A program made the position numbers and the translations under genes. The notes under the pieces were generated by a model. That model was not told the origin of the DNA. It searched no databases and saw only the letters and a list, made by a program, of their open reading frames with translations. Below, piece after piece: positions 20,856-29,382 of a stretch of DNA of 64,000 bases; within the stretch, counting starts at the first letter, position 1, and each line of letters starts with the position of its first letter. This stretch comes from Chloroflexi bacterium OLB13 (GTDB lineage: Bacteria; Chloroflexota; Anaerolineae; Aggregatilineales; Phototrophicaceae): positions 16,008-80,007 of the forward strand of contig JZRA01000026.1 of the NCBI GenBank assembly GCA_001567485.1, read 5' to 3'.

Positions 20856-21668
20856 ATGAGCGATGCTGCCGATCAGGCCGCGGCGCTGCTGCATGACGGT
20901 GACTTCGACGCAGCGCTGGACGTGCTCGATTCGGCGCTGGCCGCCGACCCGGACGACCGCGACGCGCGCCGCCTGCGAGCCGAGACGCTCACCGCGCGCA
21001 GCACGCCGCAGTCGCTGAAGGCCGCGCTGGCCGACTTCGACGCCCTACCCGATCTGACCGCGGACGACGCCCTGCTCATCACGCTCGCGCATGAGCGCCT
21101 CGATGACCCGGAGGCCGCGCTGGATCACCTCGAACGCGCCGTCGAACGGTGGCCCGGCCATGCGCGTTTGCGCCTGCGGCTTATGGAAGCAGCGTTCAAG
21201 GCCGGCGATCTGCCCAAAGCACAACGGGCTGTGCGCGGCTTGTCCGACGACTGGCGCATGCTCGAATACGCCGCCGACCTCACCGCCGCGTTCGCCGACG
21301 CGCCCGGCGCCGACGATCTGCTGGCAGAAGCCGACGACCTGTACACGATGGCGCTCGTCAGCCTGCCGGAAGCCGACTGGACGCGGCCATTCCGGGCGCG
21401 GATCGTGCTGGCGCGCGCAGGGGTCAACCTGCGCCGCTATCTGCCCGACGAGGTGGCTCGTGACGCCGCGACCGCCGCCGCGCTCATCCCCAGCGAGCCG
21501 GCCGCGGGTTTCTTCCTCGGTTGGTCGCTGGTCAAGCGGGGCAGCGTGACGGACGGATTGGCGAAGATGCGCGCCGCGTTGAGCGCCGCCAGCGAACCTG
21601 TGCGTGATCTTCTGTGGCGCACAATCGCCCATGACGTTGATTTCCAAGACCTGATGAACGCGCTATAA
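20856..21668 (+). CDS. Tetratricopeptide-repeat-like protein
   Basis: 270 residues, alpha-helical and Ala/Asp/Leu-rich, with TPR-like units such as DGDFDAALDVLDSALAADPD (about 13-32) and DPEAALDHLERAVERWPGHA (about 85-104). There is no signal peptide or membrane span, so it is probably a cytoplasmic scaffold. ATG 20856 overlaps nothing and lies 1 nt after the stop of the dehydrogenase gene. The partner is unknown. Confidence 0.75.
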   Translation: MSDAADQAAALLHDGDFDAALDVLDSALAADPDDRDARRLRAETLTARSTPQSLKAALADFDALPDLTADDALLITLAHERLDDPEAALDHLERAVERWPGHARLRLRLMEAAFKAGDLPKAQRAVRGLSDDWRMLEYAADLTAAFADAPGADDLLAEADDLYTMALVSLPEADWTRPFRARIVLARAGVNLRRYLPDEVARDAATAAALIPSEPAAGFFLGWSLVKRGSVTDGLAKMRAALSAASEPVRDLLWRTIAHDVDFQDLMNAL

Positions 21669-21669
21669 T
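21664..21669 (+). promoter_or_regulatory. Possible -10 element upstream of the phosphoribosyltransferase gene
   Basis: A perfect TATAAT overlaps the stop of the TPR gene, 45 nt before ATG 21714. No good -35 is visible at 16-18 nt spacing, so support is weak. Confidence 0.35.
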
Positions 21670-21713
21670 GCGCGCCATCTTTTGACCGGATACTATGTGA
21701 GAGAGCGATCCCC

Positions 21714-22247
21714 ATGAGCGCAAGCCCGCGCGGGCCAATGCGTACCGAAGCGCTGACATGGCCGGATGTTGACAAGCTGATCGACTACCTGCTGCCGCAG
21801 CTGCAAATGGCCGGCCCATTCGACGCCATGCTGTTGATCACACGCGGCGGGATCATCCCCGGCGGCCTGCTGGGCGAAGCCCTGCGCGTGCGGCATACCC
21901 TGATCGCCGCGGTGGACTTCCCCGGCACCGAACGCGCTGGCCTGATGGCATGGCCCGCCTTTTTACAGTTTCCCCAAACCGAGCTGCTCGAAGGCCGCCG
22001 CACGCTGATCGTGGACGACGTATGGGGCAGCGGCCGCACCAGCACCGCCGTGCGCGGCCGCGTCGAAGGCGCTGGCGGCATTCCGTTCAACTGCGTGCTG
22101 CACTTCAACCCGTACCGTTCGCTGTTCACCAAGTCCAAGCCGGACTTCTACGCCGCCACGACCGACGCGTATATCATCTTCCCGTGGGAGATCGACCGCG
22201 GAATCGAGGGGCTGGGCTACGTCGAGCCTGAGCCGGACGTGAACTAA
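21714..22247 (+). CDS. Phosphoribosyltransferase family protein
   Basis: 177 residues with a type I PRTase fold. MLLITRGGIIPGGLLGEAL (about 38-56) is the PPi loop region. RTLIVDDVWGSGRTSTAV (about 94-111) is the PRPP-binding motif with adjacent acidic residues. The hood sequence does not identify the base, so it could act on a purine, xanthine or other substrate. A strong terminator follows at 22279-22306. Confidence 0.82.
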   Translation: MSASPRGPMRTEALTWPDVDKLIDYLLPQLQMAGPFDAMLLITRGGIIPGGLLGEALRVRHTLIAAVDFPGTERAGLMAWPAFLQFPQTELLEGRRTLIVDDVWGSGRTSTAVRGRVEGAGGIPFNCVLHFNPYRSLFTKSKPDFYAATTDAYIIFPWEIDRGIEGLGYVEPEPDVN

Positions 22248-22278
22248 CGTACACAGCACGCCAATCAGCCGGAACGAA

Positions 22279-22306
22279 AACGGGCGACCCTGATGGATCG
22301 CCCGTT
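22279..22306. terminator. Bidirectional terminator hairpin
   Basis: AACGGGCGA at 22279-22287 pairs perfectly with TCGCCCGTT at 22298-22306 (9 bp stem, 10 nt loop). It sits between two convergent genes, with A-rich sequence on the left and T-rich sequence on the right, so it can serve both strands. Confidence 0.75.
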
Positions 22307-22338
22307 GTGTTCGTTATCCGCGACGCGGCAAGCGCGCG

Positions 22339-22788
22339 CTACAGCCCAAGCGTCGTCTTCAGCGTCTTCAGATAACCAGCCTCGCCTTCGGAGACTTTGA
22401 CGCCGCTGCCCATCAAGCCGCCACCTGCTGCTTTGGCGACGAATTCGGCCAAGCCGTATAGGAACTGCTTGATGTCACTGCCGGACTGACCGAGGCCGTC
22501 CAGCGCGCCGCGCAAGCCCGTAACTTGACTGAGGACACCGTCCACGGTGATGGCCGATAGGTCGATCTTCTTGAGGTCGAACTCGCCGAGGCCGTCGACG
22601 ATCCCGCGGATCAGGTCGTTGTCGCCGTAGTACTGCGGCGCGTTCTTGAGGAATTCGCCGATCGCGACGACTTCGCGCGCCTTACCCCATACGCCGCTGT
22701 CGCCGGATTTCATCACGCCGCCGATGATGCTGTTGACGACCGGCAATACGCTGTCGACGATATTGGGCATCTGTGTATTCAAGTCCAT
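22339..22788 (-). CDS. Hypothetical helical protein
   Basis: 149 residues beginning MDLNTQMPNIVDSVLPVVNS, predicted soluble and helical. Gly/Leu-rich stretches include LRGALDGLGQSGSDIKQFLY and KAAGGGLMGSG near the C-terminus. No known family is recognised. ATG 22788 has GAGGAG 6 nt upstream and is preferred to an upstream in-frame start. It is monocistronic and convergent with the phosphoribosyltransferase gene. Confidence 0.6.
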   Translation of the reverse strand: MDLNTQMPNIVDSVLPVVNSIIGGVMKSGDSGVWGKAREVVAIGEFLKNAPQYYGDNDLIRGIVDGLGEFDLKKIDLSAITVDGVLSQVTGLRGALDGLGQSGSDIKQFLYGLAEFVAKAAGGGLMGSGVKVSEGEAGYLKTLKTTLGL

Positions 22789-23113
22789 ACGGTTCTCCTC
22801 CAATTTGTATGCGCCGCAGCGCCTGCTCACCGACTCTAGACTGCCACAAACAGATGAGTGGCGGCGGAGAATCGCACCACCGTTGTTCTATCGCAGGCGA
22901 AGATCGTCGGCCGAACAGACGAAATACCGTTCGTGGAGCCAGCCCCGCCATGACGGCCATTTACCCCCAATGAGGGTGGGCCACAAATGAAACGAAATCC
23001 ATATCCTGTACGTAGGTGAGTATAGATGCCGCCAACGAAATCGTGCTCTGGATCGTCTCGGAGCGTTAAATCCCTCACGTGAAATCATCACACATCAACA
23101 GAGGCAAAACCTA
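22789..23113. other. Divergent intergenic region, no recognised element
   Basis: 325 bases between the hypothetical gene and the ParB-like gene. It must carry both promoters. I see no repeat, hairpin or clear promoter consensus. Confidence 0.5.
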
Positions 23114-23638
23114 ATGTACGACCACTATTGGAGTCCCTATCAACAGGGAGAAACGGCCTTCTACAAGGCCAAACGAAGGGCGATGCTGCACAACCTATGG
23201 GCACGCATCCGCCGCAAGCCGGTTCAACTGCTCGCCTTCAGTAAGGTAGAGGCACGGCTGCGCCTGAACATCCAGCATGACCGCGGCGTGCAGGATATCG
23301 CGCTGCACCAGATCGTCGGGAGCGTTGGCCGCGCGACCGAGTTCTCGAAGCGCTTCCTGCCGATGCGCGAGCGCTCGAAGGAACGCTGGAGCCGCGTCTA
23401 CGCGCAGGCGATCAGCCCCGAAGGTCTGCCGCCGATCGACGTCTATCAGGTCGATGACACCTACTTCGTGATCGACGGCAACCACCGCGTGTCCGTCACG
23501 CGCGAGTTGGGCGCCAAGACGATCCAAGCGCATGTGATCGAGCTGCCGACGCCGATCACGTACCGGCCTGACCTCACCACGCAGGAGGTCGATCTGGCCT
23601 ACTACCGCATCAACACACCCGGCGGAATCAATCGGTAG
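23114..23638 (+). CDS. ParB/sulfiredoxin-fold nuclease-like protein
   Basis: 174 residues. The N-terminal about 60 residues are basic. The C-terminal part contains IDVYQVDDTYFVIDGNHRVS followed by VTRELG (about 111-136), which matches the ParB N-terminal-domain signature (DGNHRV). There is no helix-turn-helix half, so it is not a canonical plasmid or chromosome partition protein. Related stand-alone ParB-fold proteins are of unknown role. ATG 23114 is preceded by GAGGC. Confidence 0.6.
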   Translation: MYDHYWSPYQQGETAFYKAKRRAMLHNLWARIRRKPVQLLAFSKVEARLRLNIQHDRGVQDIALHQIVGSVGRATEFSKRFLPMRERSKERWSRVYAQAISPEGLPPIDVYQVDDTYFVIDGNHRVSVTRELGAKTIQAHVIELPTPITYRPDLTTQEVDLAYYRINTPGGINR

Positions 23639-23700
23639 TCGAAGGCAGAGATCAGGGGGCAGTCGAAGCCAGCACGCGCTGAACGAACGTGCCGGGTGTT

Positions 23701-24705
23701 TCAACGCGCGCTTGCTGGCGGCGCCATGAGCAGCGCCAGCCACAGCGCCGGCCCCTGCCCCCACGGATAACCGCGCCCGGTGGCGATCTGCGCATAGTGG
23801 CCGGCGTCGCCCGGTGGGGTCGCAACGGACACGCTGTCGAGACTACCGTCCGCAAGGCGCTCGACGGTCCGGCTCCACGCGCGGTCGACCACGGAGCGCA
23901 CGCCGTGGTCAATCAGCCGCTGCTCGATGCCTAGCGCCAGCCCTAGCCCGAACATCGCCGCCAACGACGACTCCTCGTAGGTATTGGGTTGATCGAGCAC
24001 GGTCGGCCACCCGCCGCTTGGAAGCTGCCGTGTGACGAGTGCGCTCGCAAGCCGCCGGAAGCGCGCCGCCAGTTCGGGAAACGCCGCATGTGCGGCAGGC
24101 AGCACGCCGAGCGTCTTGATTAGCCCAAGCAGCGCCCAACCGTTTCCGCGCCCCCAGAATGCGCCGTTGACCGTGCCGGTCTCCGCGTCGTACTGGTGAT
24201 AGAACAAGCCAGAGGCGTTGTCTTGCAGCAGCGCACAATACGCGCGGATCTGCGCCGCGCCGGCATCCGTCCATGTCGCATCGCCGGTGATCGCGCCCAA
24301 ACGGCACAAAAACGGGGCATCAACCTCCATGCAGTCAACGTACAGATAGGCGTGATAGTCCGGGTGCTGCGGGCGATGCAGCGCGGCCCCGTGCATCGTG
24401 ATCGGCAAGCCCCGCAGATATTCGGCCAGTTCGAGCGCGCGCGTCATACAACGGCTGTCGCCGGTGTGTTGATAGAGGTCGAGCAGCAGCACACCGGACG
24501 CGGAATGATCGCACTCCTCGATCCCGCGCGCCAGCCACGTCTCGTACCGGTCAAGTACGAAGCGGCGACAGCCCAACCCCGGCGCGAGTTCATCGGCAAG
24601 CCACAACGCTTCCAGCGCGATGCCCTCGCCGAAGCCCCACATCTTGAACGGATACGCCATTGTCGCGCGCGCAAGGGCACGGATCAACGGATGCGAATCG
24701 GCCAT
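23701..24705 (-). CDS. Glycoside hydrolase family 88/105-like protein
   Basis: 334 residues with an (alpha/alpha)6-barrel signature: KMWGFGEGIALEALWLADEL (about 21-40), YVDCMEVDAPFLCRLG (about 119-134), and WGRGNGWALLGLIKTLG (about 183-199). These match unsaturated rhamnogalacturonyl or glucuronyl hydrolases such as YteR. No signal peptide, so it is cytoplasmic and would cleave an imported unsaturated uronide oligomer. It is the last gene of the minus-strand arm, 4 nt after the dehydrogenase gene. Confidence 0.75.
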   Translation of the reverse strand: MADSHPLIRALARATMAYPFKMWGFGEGIALEALWLADELAPGLGCRRFVLDRYETWLARGIEECDHSASGVLLLDLYQHTGDSRCMTRALELAEYLRGLPITMHGAALHRPQHPDYHAYLYVDCMEVDAPFLCRLGAITGDATWTDAGAAQIRAYCALLQDNASGLFYHQYDAETGTVNGAFWGRGNGWALLGLIKTLGVLPAAHAAFPELAARFRRLASALVTRQLPSGGWPTVLDQPNTYEESSLAAMFGLGLALGIEQRLIDHGVRSVVDRAWSRTVERLADGSLDSVSVATPPGDAGHYAQIATGRGYPWGQGPALWLALLMAPPASAR

Positions 24706-24709
24706 CGCT

Positions 24710-25687
24710 TCACGCTCGCGGCGGCCAACACGCCGGATTCATCAGGCCGATAGGCGCTGCGCCGTCCAAGATTTGAAGGATGCTGTCGACGGCCATTTCG
24801 GTCGTCGCGATCAGCGACTCGCGTGTGTACGCGCCCAGATGAGTCGTCGTAATGACGTTCTCCAAACCAGCCAACACGGCATCGATCCGCCCTTCCACAG
24901 TGTGGACATCAAGGGCCGCGCCGGCGAGCTGCCCCGTTGTGATGGCCTCTGCCAGCGCCGCGCTGTCAATGACCGGGCCGCGCGCCGTGTTGATGAGAAG
25001 CGCGCCGGGCTTCATGCGGGCCAGCGCCGCCCGGTCGATCAGGTGAACCGTGAGATCGGTCAGCGGCACGTGCAAGCTAACCACGTCCGACTCCTCCAGT
25101 ACACGGCCGAAACCCGTCATTTCGATGTTGTGCTGCGCGGCGAACATGGCATCCGGCGCGATGTCGTTGGCGATCACACGCATGCCGAACGCTTGCGCGC
25201 GCACGGCGACCTTCTTACCGATGCGCCCTAACCCGACGATGCCGAGCGTCTTGCCGGACAGCTGCATACCCTGCGTGCGCCGCCATTCTCCACGTTGAAC
25301 GCGGTTATGCGTCGGTATGACATGCCGCGCCAGTGTGATCGTCAAGCCGATCGCAAGCTCGGCGACAGACGTGCTGTTGGCGCCCAGCGGCGTAGTGACG
25401 AGGATTCCGCGTGCGCTGGCAGCGGCGAGGTCGACGTTGTCCATGCCGACACCGTTGCGCGCGACGACACGCAGCGCCGGGCACATCTCAAAAAGGGTGG
25501 CTGAAATCTCGTCCAAACCAATGATCGCGGCCTCCGCCGTCCCAACGAACCGGGCGAGGGATTGCGCGTCCATCGGGTACTGTCCGTCGTTGATACGCAC
25601 GGCGATCCCCCGTTCGCGCAGCGGCGCAAACGACTCCGGGTAATCCGCCAACATCGGCGGCGTTACGGCAACTTGGGTGATTCTCAT
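24710..25687 (-). CDS. D-3-phosphoglycerate dehydrogenase-like 2-hydroxyacid dehydrogenase
   Basis: 325 residues. Rossmann motif GIVGLGRIGKKVAVRA (about 148-163). Catalytic Arg in NTARGPVIDS, Glu in DVHTVEGR and His in TTHLGAYTRES. It lacks the ACT domain of SerA. ATG 25687 overlaps the stop of the upstream enolase-superfamily gene (ATGA), so the two are translationally coupled. In this locus it probably oxidises or reduces a sugar-derived 2-hydroxy acid rather than serving serine synthesis; that is inference. Confidence 0.8.
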   Translation of the reverse strand: MRITQVAVTPPMLADYPESFAPLRERGIAVRINDGQYPMDAQSLARFVGTAEAAIIGLDEISATLFEMCPALRVVARNGVGMDNVDLAAASARGILVTTPLGANSTSVAELAIGLTITLARHVIPTHNRVQRGEWRRTQGMQLSGKTLGIVGLGRIGKKVAVRAQAFGMRVIANDIAPDAMFAAQHNIEMTGFGRVLEESDVVSLHVPLTDLTVHLIDRAALARMKPGALLINTARGPVIDSAALAEAITTGQLAGAALDVHTVEGRIDAVLAGLENVITTTHLGAYTRESLIATTEMAVDSILQILDGAAPIGLMNPACWPPRA

Positions 25688-26922
25688 GCCGGCGCGGCCT
25701 GCCAGCGGCGCAGCGCGGCCTCATCAACCGCGATGCCCAAGCCGGGTAGAGACGGCACGGCGACAAACCCGCCTTCGACCGTGAACGGAGTCTGAAGGAT
25801 ACCCTCACTGGCCGCAGTCTGATCCATCGGCCACTCACAGATCATCAAGTTCGGCGCGGCGGCGGCCCACTGCACACTGGCGGCTTGATAAATTGCCGTG
25901 CCGCGGCTGATGTGCGGCGCGACCGGCAGGCCGTACGTGTCGGCCAACATGCCGATCTTGCGACACTCGCTCAATCCGCCGGCGCGCCCGACATCCGGCT
26001 TGATAAGGTCGAACGCGCCGTCCGCCAGATAGTCGTTGAATGCCCAGCGTCCGGCTAATGCGCCGCCGCCCGCCACGGCGATATCGAGGGCGCGTGTCAG
26101 GCGGGCGTAATCACGGCGCAGCTCTGGCGCGAGCGGCTCCTCCAGCCACAGCACGTCAAAGTCCTCCAGCATCCGGCCGGCCTGCCGCGCGTATGGGAAG
26201 TCGTACGCACCGCCGGCATACACGGCGATCCCGACGCGTGGGCCAAGCGCCGACCGCAGCGCGCCGATCAATGCGCGGTCGATGTCGAGACGTACACCAA
26301 CCTTGACCTTGAGGGTCGTGAATCCGCGCGCGACCAACCCCTGCGCCGCGGCGACGACGTCGGCGATACCCGCTTCGCCGGCGGATACGCTGACTGATGG
26401 CAGACACGATGCGTACAGCGGGACACGGTCGCGCACTTGGCCGCCCATCAGCTTGCAAGCGGACACGCCCGCCGCTTTACCGAGGATGTCCCACAGCGCC
26501 ATGTCGACGCCGCTGATAGCCTCCATCAGGAAACCGTTGAAATGCCCGCGAATGCGCATACTGCTGTACATCGCGTCCCACAACGGGCCGATCTGGCGCG
26601 GGTCGCGGCCGAGCAGCAGCGGCGCGAGCAGGGCATCGGCGGCGGCTTTGGCGACTTCGCCGGCGACGGGCGTGTGCATCTCGCCCCAGCCCACCCGTCC
26701 GCCGTCGGTTTCGATGCGGACGATTACGGCCTCCACAAAATCGGTGTATACCGCCTTGAGCCGCCACGCCGGCGGGTATTCGGTGCGCGCCGTGCCGGGG
26801 TGTCCTGCGCGCAGCATGACCGGCACATCCGGTGCGGAATGCCGCTGGCCCGCCGTCAGAACCGGACGCTCGCCGTCAAACGGGATACGCACGACAAAGG
26901 TTTCAATGTTGGCGATCTTCAT
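25684..26922 (-). CDS. Mandelate racemase/muconate lactonizing-type protein with altered metal site
   Basis: 412 residues of the enolase superfamily. It has the N-terminal capping domain, the KxK motif LKVKVG at about 207-212, and LWLEEPL with one metal-ligand Glu. The first metal Asp, normally in a DANGAY-type motif, reads VYAGGAY (Tyr in its place), and the third ligand region reads AVAGGGALAG where a Glu is expected. The His motif APHISRG is kept. Two of three Mg2+ ligands thus appear missing, so it may be catalytically altered or carry base errors. It heads a coupled trio with the dehydrogenase and GH88/105-like genes. Confidence 0.82.
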   Translation of the reverse strand: MKIANIETFVVRIPFDGERPVLTAGQRHSAPDVPVMLRAGHPGTARTEYPPAWRLKAVYTDFVEAVIVRIETDGGRVGWGEMHTPVAGEVAKAAADALLAPLLLGRDPRQIGPLWDAMYSSMRIRGHFNGFLMEAISGVDMALWDILGKAAGVSACKLMGGQVRDRVPLYASCLPSVSVSAGEAGIADVVAAAQGLVARGFTTLKVKVGVRLDIDRALIGALRSALGPRVGIAVYAGGAYDFPYARQAGRMLEDFDVLWLEEPLAPELRRDYARLTRALDIAVAGGGALAGRWAFNDYLADGAFDLIKPDVGRAGGLSECRKIGMLADTYGLPVAPHISRGTAIYQAASVQWAAAAPNLMICEWPMDQTAASEGILQTPFTVEGGFVAVPSLPGLGIAVDEAALRRWQAAPA

Positions 26923-27188
26923 CTTGTCTCCCTCGCATTTCTAACCCTCACTCCGGATCCTCCCCCTCATGGAGCAGGATTTCGCCAGACGACACGCGCC
27001 TCCCACCATCCCGACCTCGAATCGTTCTGAAGGCCGCACCAGCGAAATCAGGCGAAAGGTGTGGGGCATATTTGGATCATTTCGAGTAGTGACAGCCTCT
27101 GTCATTGCTTTGTGTTTCTGTTCCCCTCTCCCTGACGACCAACGGGAGCACCGCAGGTCGGGAGAGGGGTCGGGGGTGAGGGTTTTCC
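26923..27188. other. Intergenic region with a REP-like hairpin
   Basis: 266 bases between two enolase-superfamily genes on the same strand. The hairpin repeat at 27123-27169 fills part of it. It separates the minus-strand arm into two possible transcripts. No gene is seen. Confidence 0.5.
27123..27169. repeat. REP-like palindromic repeat, copy 1
   Basis: Perfect 10-bp arms CCCCTCTCCC (27123-27132) and GGGAGAGGGG (27160-27169) enclose a conserved core with GACGACCAACGGGAGCACC. Related copies lie at 42593-42651, 47083-47143 and 60524-60572. The flank GGTGAGGG is also shared. Confidence 0.85.
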
Positions 27189-28408
27189 CTACACCGCGAA
27201 CCGCATCAGCGCATCTTCGTTCACTTCGACGCCGAGACCGGGGCCGTCCGGCGCCAGCAGATAACCGTTCTCAACCGTCAGCGGCGTCTTCAAAATGGCG
27301 TTGCCAATCGGGTTGTTCCCGTACCAGTATTCCATCCATGTTTGGTTCGGGAACGACGCCGCCAAGTGCGCGCTAGCGGCGAACTGCACCGCCGAGCCAA
27401 TGCTCACGTGCGGCGTGACACCCTTGCCGAACGCGTCGGCGATCTCGGCGATGCGCCGGCACTCGCTGATCCCCGCTGTGCGGCACACGTCCGGCTGAAC
27501 TACGTCGATGCTGCCCGCCAGCATCAAGTCGCGTACCTGCCAGCGGTTAAAAATCTGGTCGCTAGCGATCGGGATGCTAAGCGCCTGCGTCAACTGCACG
27601 CTGAGTTCAATATCTTCCGGCGGCACCGGCGCTTCGAGCCATCCGACCTCCAGCGACTCAAGCCCACGGCCGAGGCGCAGCGCATCGGTCAGGCCGTACA
27701 TGCCGGCCGCATCGACGAAGATCATGAACTCCGGGCCGAGCGTATCGCGGACGGTTTGCACCGAGCGCAGGTCGCCTTCGACGCCAAGCCCGATGCCCAT
27801 TTTTGTGCCGTGGAACCCACGCGAACGCACGTCTTCGGCGGTGGCTTGCAGCCGATCCCATGCTTCCGGCGGCGAATCGGCGCGCAAGCCGGGGATGCCG
27901 GACGCGTAAATCTTGATGCGGTCGCGGAATGCTCCACCCAGCAGCGTGCTGACGGGCAGGCCATACGCCTTGCCGGTGATGTCCCACAACGCGATGTCAA
28001 TACCGCTGATGACGTCCATCCAAAACCCGTGCGATCCACCGCGAATGCGCATTGCACCGTACAGCCGATCCCACTGCAGCTCAGGGTCGGTCGGGTCTTG
28101 GCCGATCAGCAGGCCGGCGGCGAGATCACGGATGGCGGTCGCCGTGATGCGCGGGGCCACTGGTGACTTGGCCTCGCCCCAGCCGACGATTCCGCGGTCG
28201 GTCGTGATCTTGACCATGGTGGTGTCGACTGTGGTCGAATAGGCCGCGCGCTGCGCCAAAAGTAGGGGAACATGCTGCGGTCGTCTCCGGGCGGTAGTCC
28301 GGGCGCGGCCCTATCGCTCGACTTGGCATGTCCCCATGACTGATTGCCCCAATACACCTCTTGCATCGAGGCTTGAATTGGGATCGCCTCGACCGACGCG
28401 ATCTTCAT
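27189..28408 (-). CDS. Enolase-superfamily sugar-acid dehydratase-like protein, with two frameshifts
   Basis: ATG 28408 (MKIASVEAIPIQ) has GGAG 8 nt upstream. The frame breaks twice, at about 28299-28303 (a C/G run) and at 28265-28268 (GGGG). Removing one base at each gives about 405 residues reading SSDRAA-PDYRPETTAACS-LLLAQRAAY. Metal ligands look intact: Asp in FVDAAG, Glu in WLEAPV, Asp in IASDQIF. TPHVSIGS carries the general acid/base His. The region after KMG lacks the second Lys of KxK. Close relatives dehydrate aldonic acids, so that is the likely role. Confidence 0.78.
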
Positions 28409-28605
28409 AGCCAACTCCTAGGGATAGAGTAATGAGTGACGAGTAAGGGAAGGAAAAGCAGAAAAAGCGAAACGCAGCAGACGTAGAGAAGGCGGACGAA
28501 ACGACGAGAAAAGGGCGAAAGAGCGCAAAGATTGATCCACAGAAGACACAGGGGACGCGGAGCAATCGGCTTGGGTTTGGATCCTCGCTGTCGTTCGCAT
28601 CACAA
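28409..28605. other. Gap between SDR and enolase-superfamily genes, with repeat
   Basis: About 197 bases. It holds GAGTAATGAGTGACGAGTAA-type sequence near 28427-28447 and an AACCACAGAGGAC-family copy near 28529-28562. No gene is seen. Confidence 0.5.
28529..28562 (+). repeat. Dispersed AACCACAGAGGAC-type repeat, copy 3
   Basis: The segment reads GATTGATCCACAGAAGACAC then AGGGGACGCGGAG, a diverged member of the family. Confidence 0.6.
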
Positions 28606-29370
28606 TCAACCCGCGTACAGCTTGGCATGCTGGCCGCCGTCCACGATCAGGATAGAGCCGGTGATGAAATCGGCGTCGTCGCTGGCGAGGAACGCGACCG
28701 CCTTGCCGATATCCGCCGCTTCGCCGATGCGACCACGTGGGATGTACGGCAGGCGGTAGGCGATGGCAGACTCCAGATCGTCCATCTGAGACTGCCACAT
28801 CTCGGTCATAATGACGCCGGGCGCGACCGCGTTCACGCGGATGTGTGGCGCGAGGTCGATAGCGAGGCTCTGCGTGAAGCCGATGATCGCCGCTTTGGTG
28901 GCCGGATACGCGCCCATACCTGCGATCGTGCGCAGGGCGTTGATGGACGAGAGGTTGACGATGGCTGGGCGCGAACTGGCGCGCAGGTGTGGCAGACACG
29001 CCTTGACGCACAGCATCATACTGGTCATGTTGGTCAACCAAACATCGTTCCATGTCTCCAGCGTGAGGGCATCGAACGCCTGCCGCACGGCGATCCCGAC
29101 GTTGTTGACCAGCACGTCGATGCGCCCGAACTGCGCGGCGGTCGATGTCACCAGCGAGTCAACGCTGGCCGGGTCGGTGACATCGGTCTGGATGAAGCGC
29201 GCCGTCAAGCCACGTTCGGTGAGCGCCTGCTCTGCCCGCTGGCCGGCCTCGCGGTTGATCTCGGCGATCACCACGGCCGCACCGCGTTCGGCCAGCACCG
29301 ACGCCGTCCCGAACCCGATGCCCAGCCCACCGCCGGTGACAATCGCGACCCGATCTCGAAACGGCGTCAT
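28606..29370 (-). CDS. Short-chain dehydrogenase/reductase
   Basis: 254 residues, classical SDR. Cofactor motif VTGGGLGIG (about 11-19), NNVG (about 89-92), catalytic Ser in NLSSINA and Tyr-x-x-x-Lys in AYPATKAA. The C-terminal FITGSILIVDGGQ is standard. ATG 29370 has AAGGA upstream. It follows the aldolase gene by 12 nt. It probably interconverts a sugar acid or its keto form; the exact substrate is unknown. Confidence 0.87.
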   Translation of the reverse strand: MTPFRDRVAIVTGGGLGIGFGTASVLAERGAAVVIAEINREAGQRAEQALTERGLTARFIQTDVTDPASVDSLVTSTAAQFGRIDVLVNNVGIAVRQAFDALTLETWNDVWLTNMTSMMLCVKACLPHLRASSRPAIVNLSSINALRTIAGMGAYPATKAAIIGFTQSLAIDLAPHIRVNAVAPGVIMTEMWQSQMDDLESAIAYRLPYIPRGRIGEAADIGKAVAFLASDDADFITGSILIVDGGQHAKLYAG

Positions 29371-29382
29371 CTGGTTTCGTCC

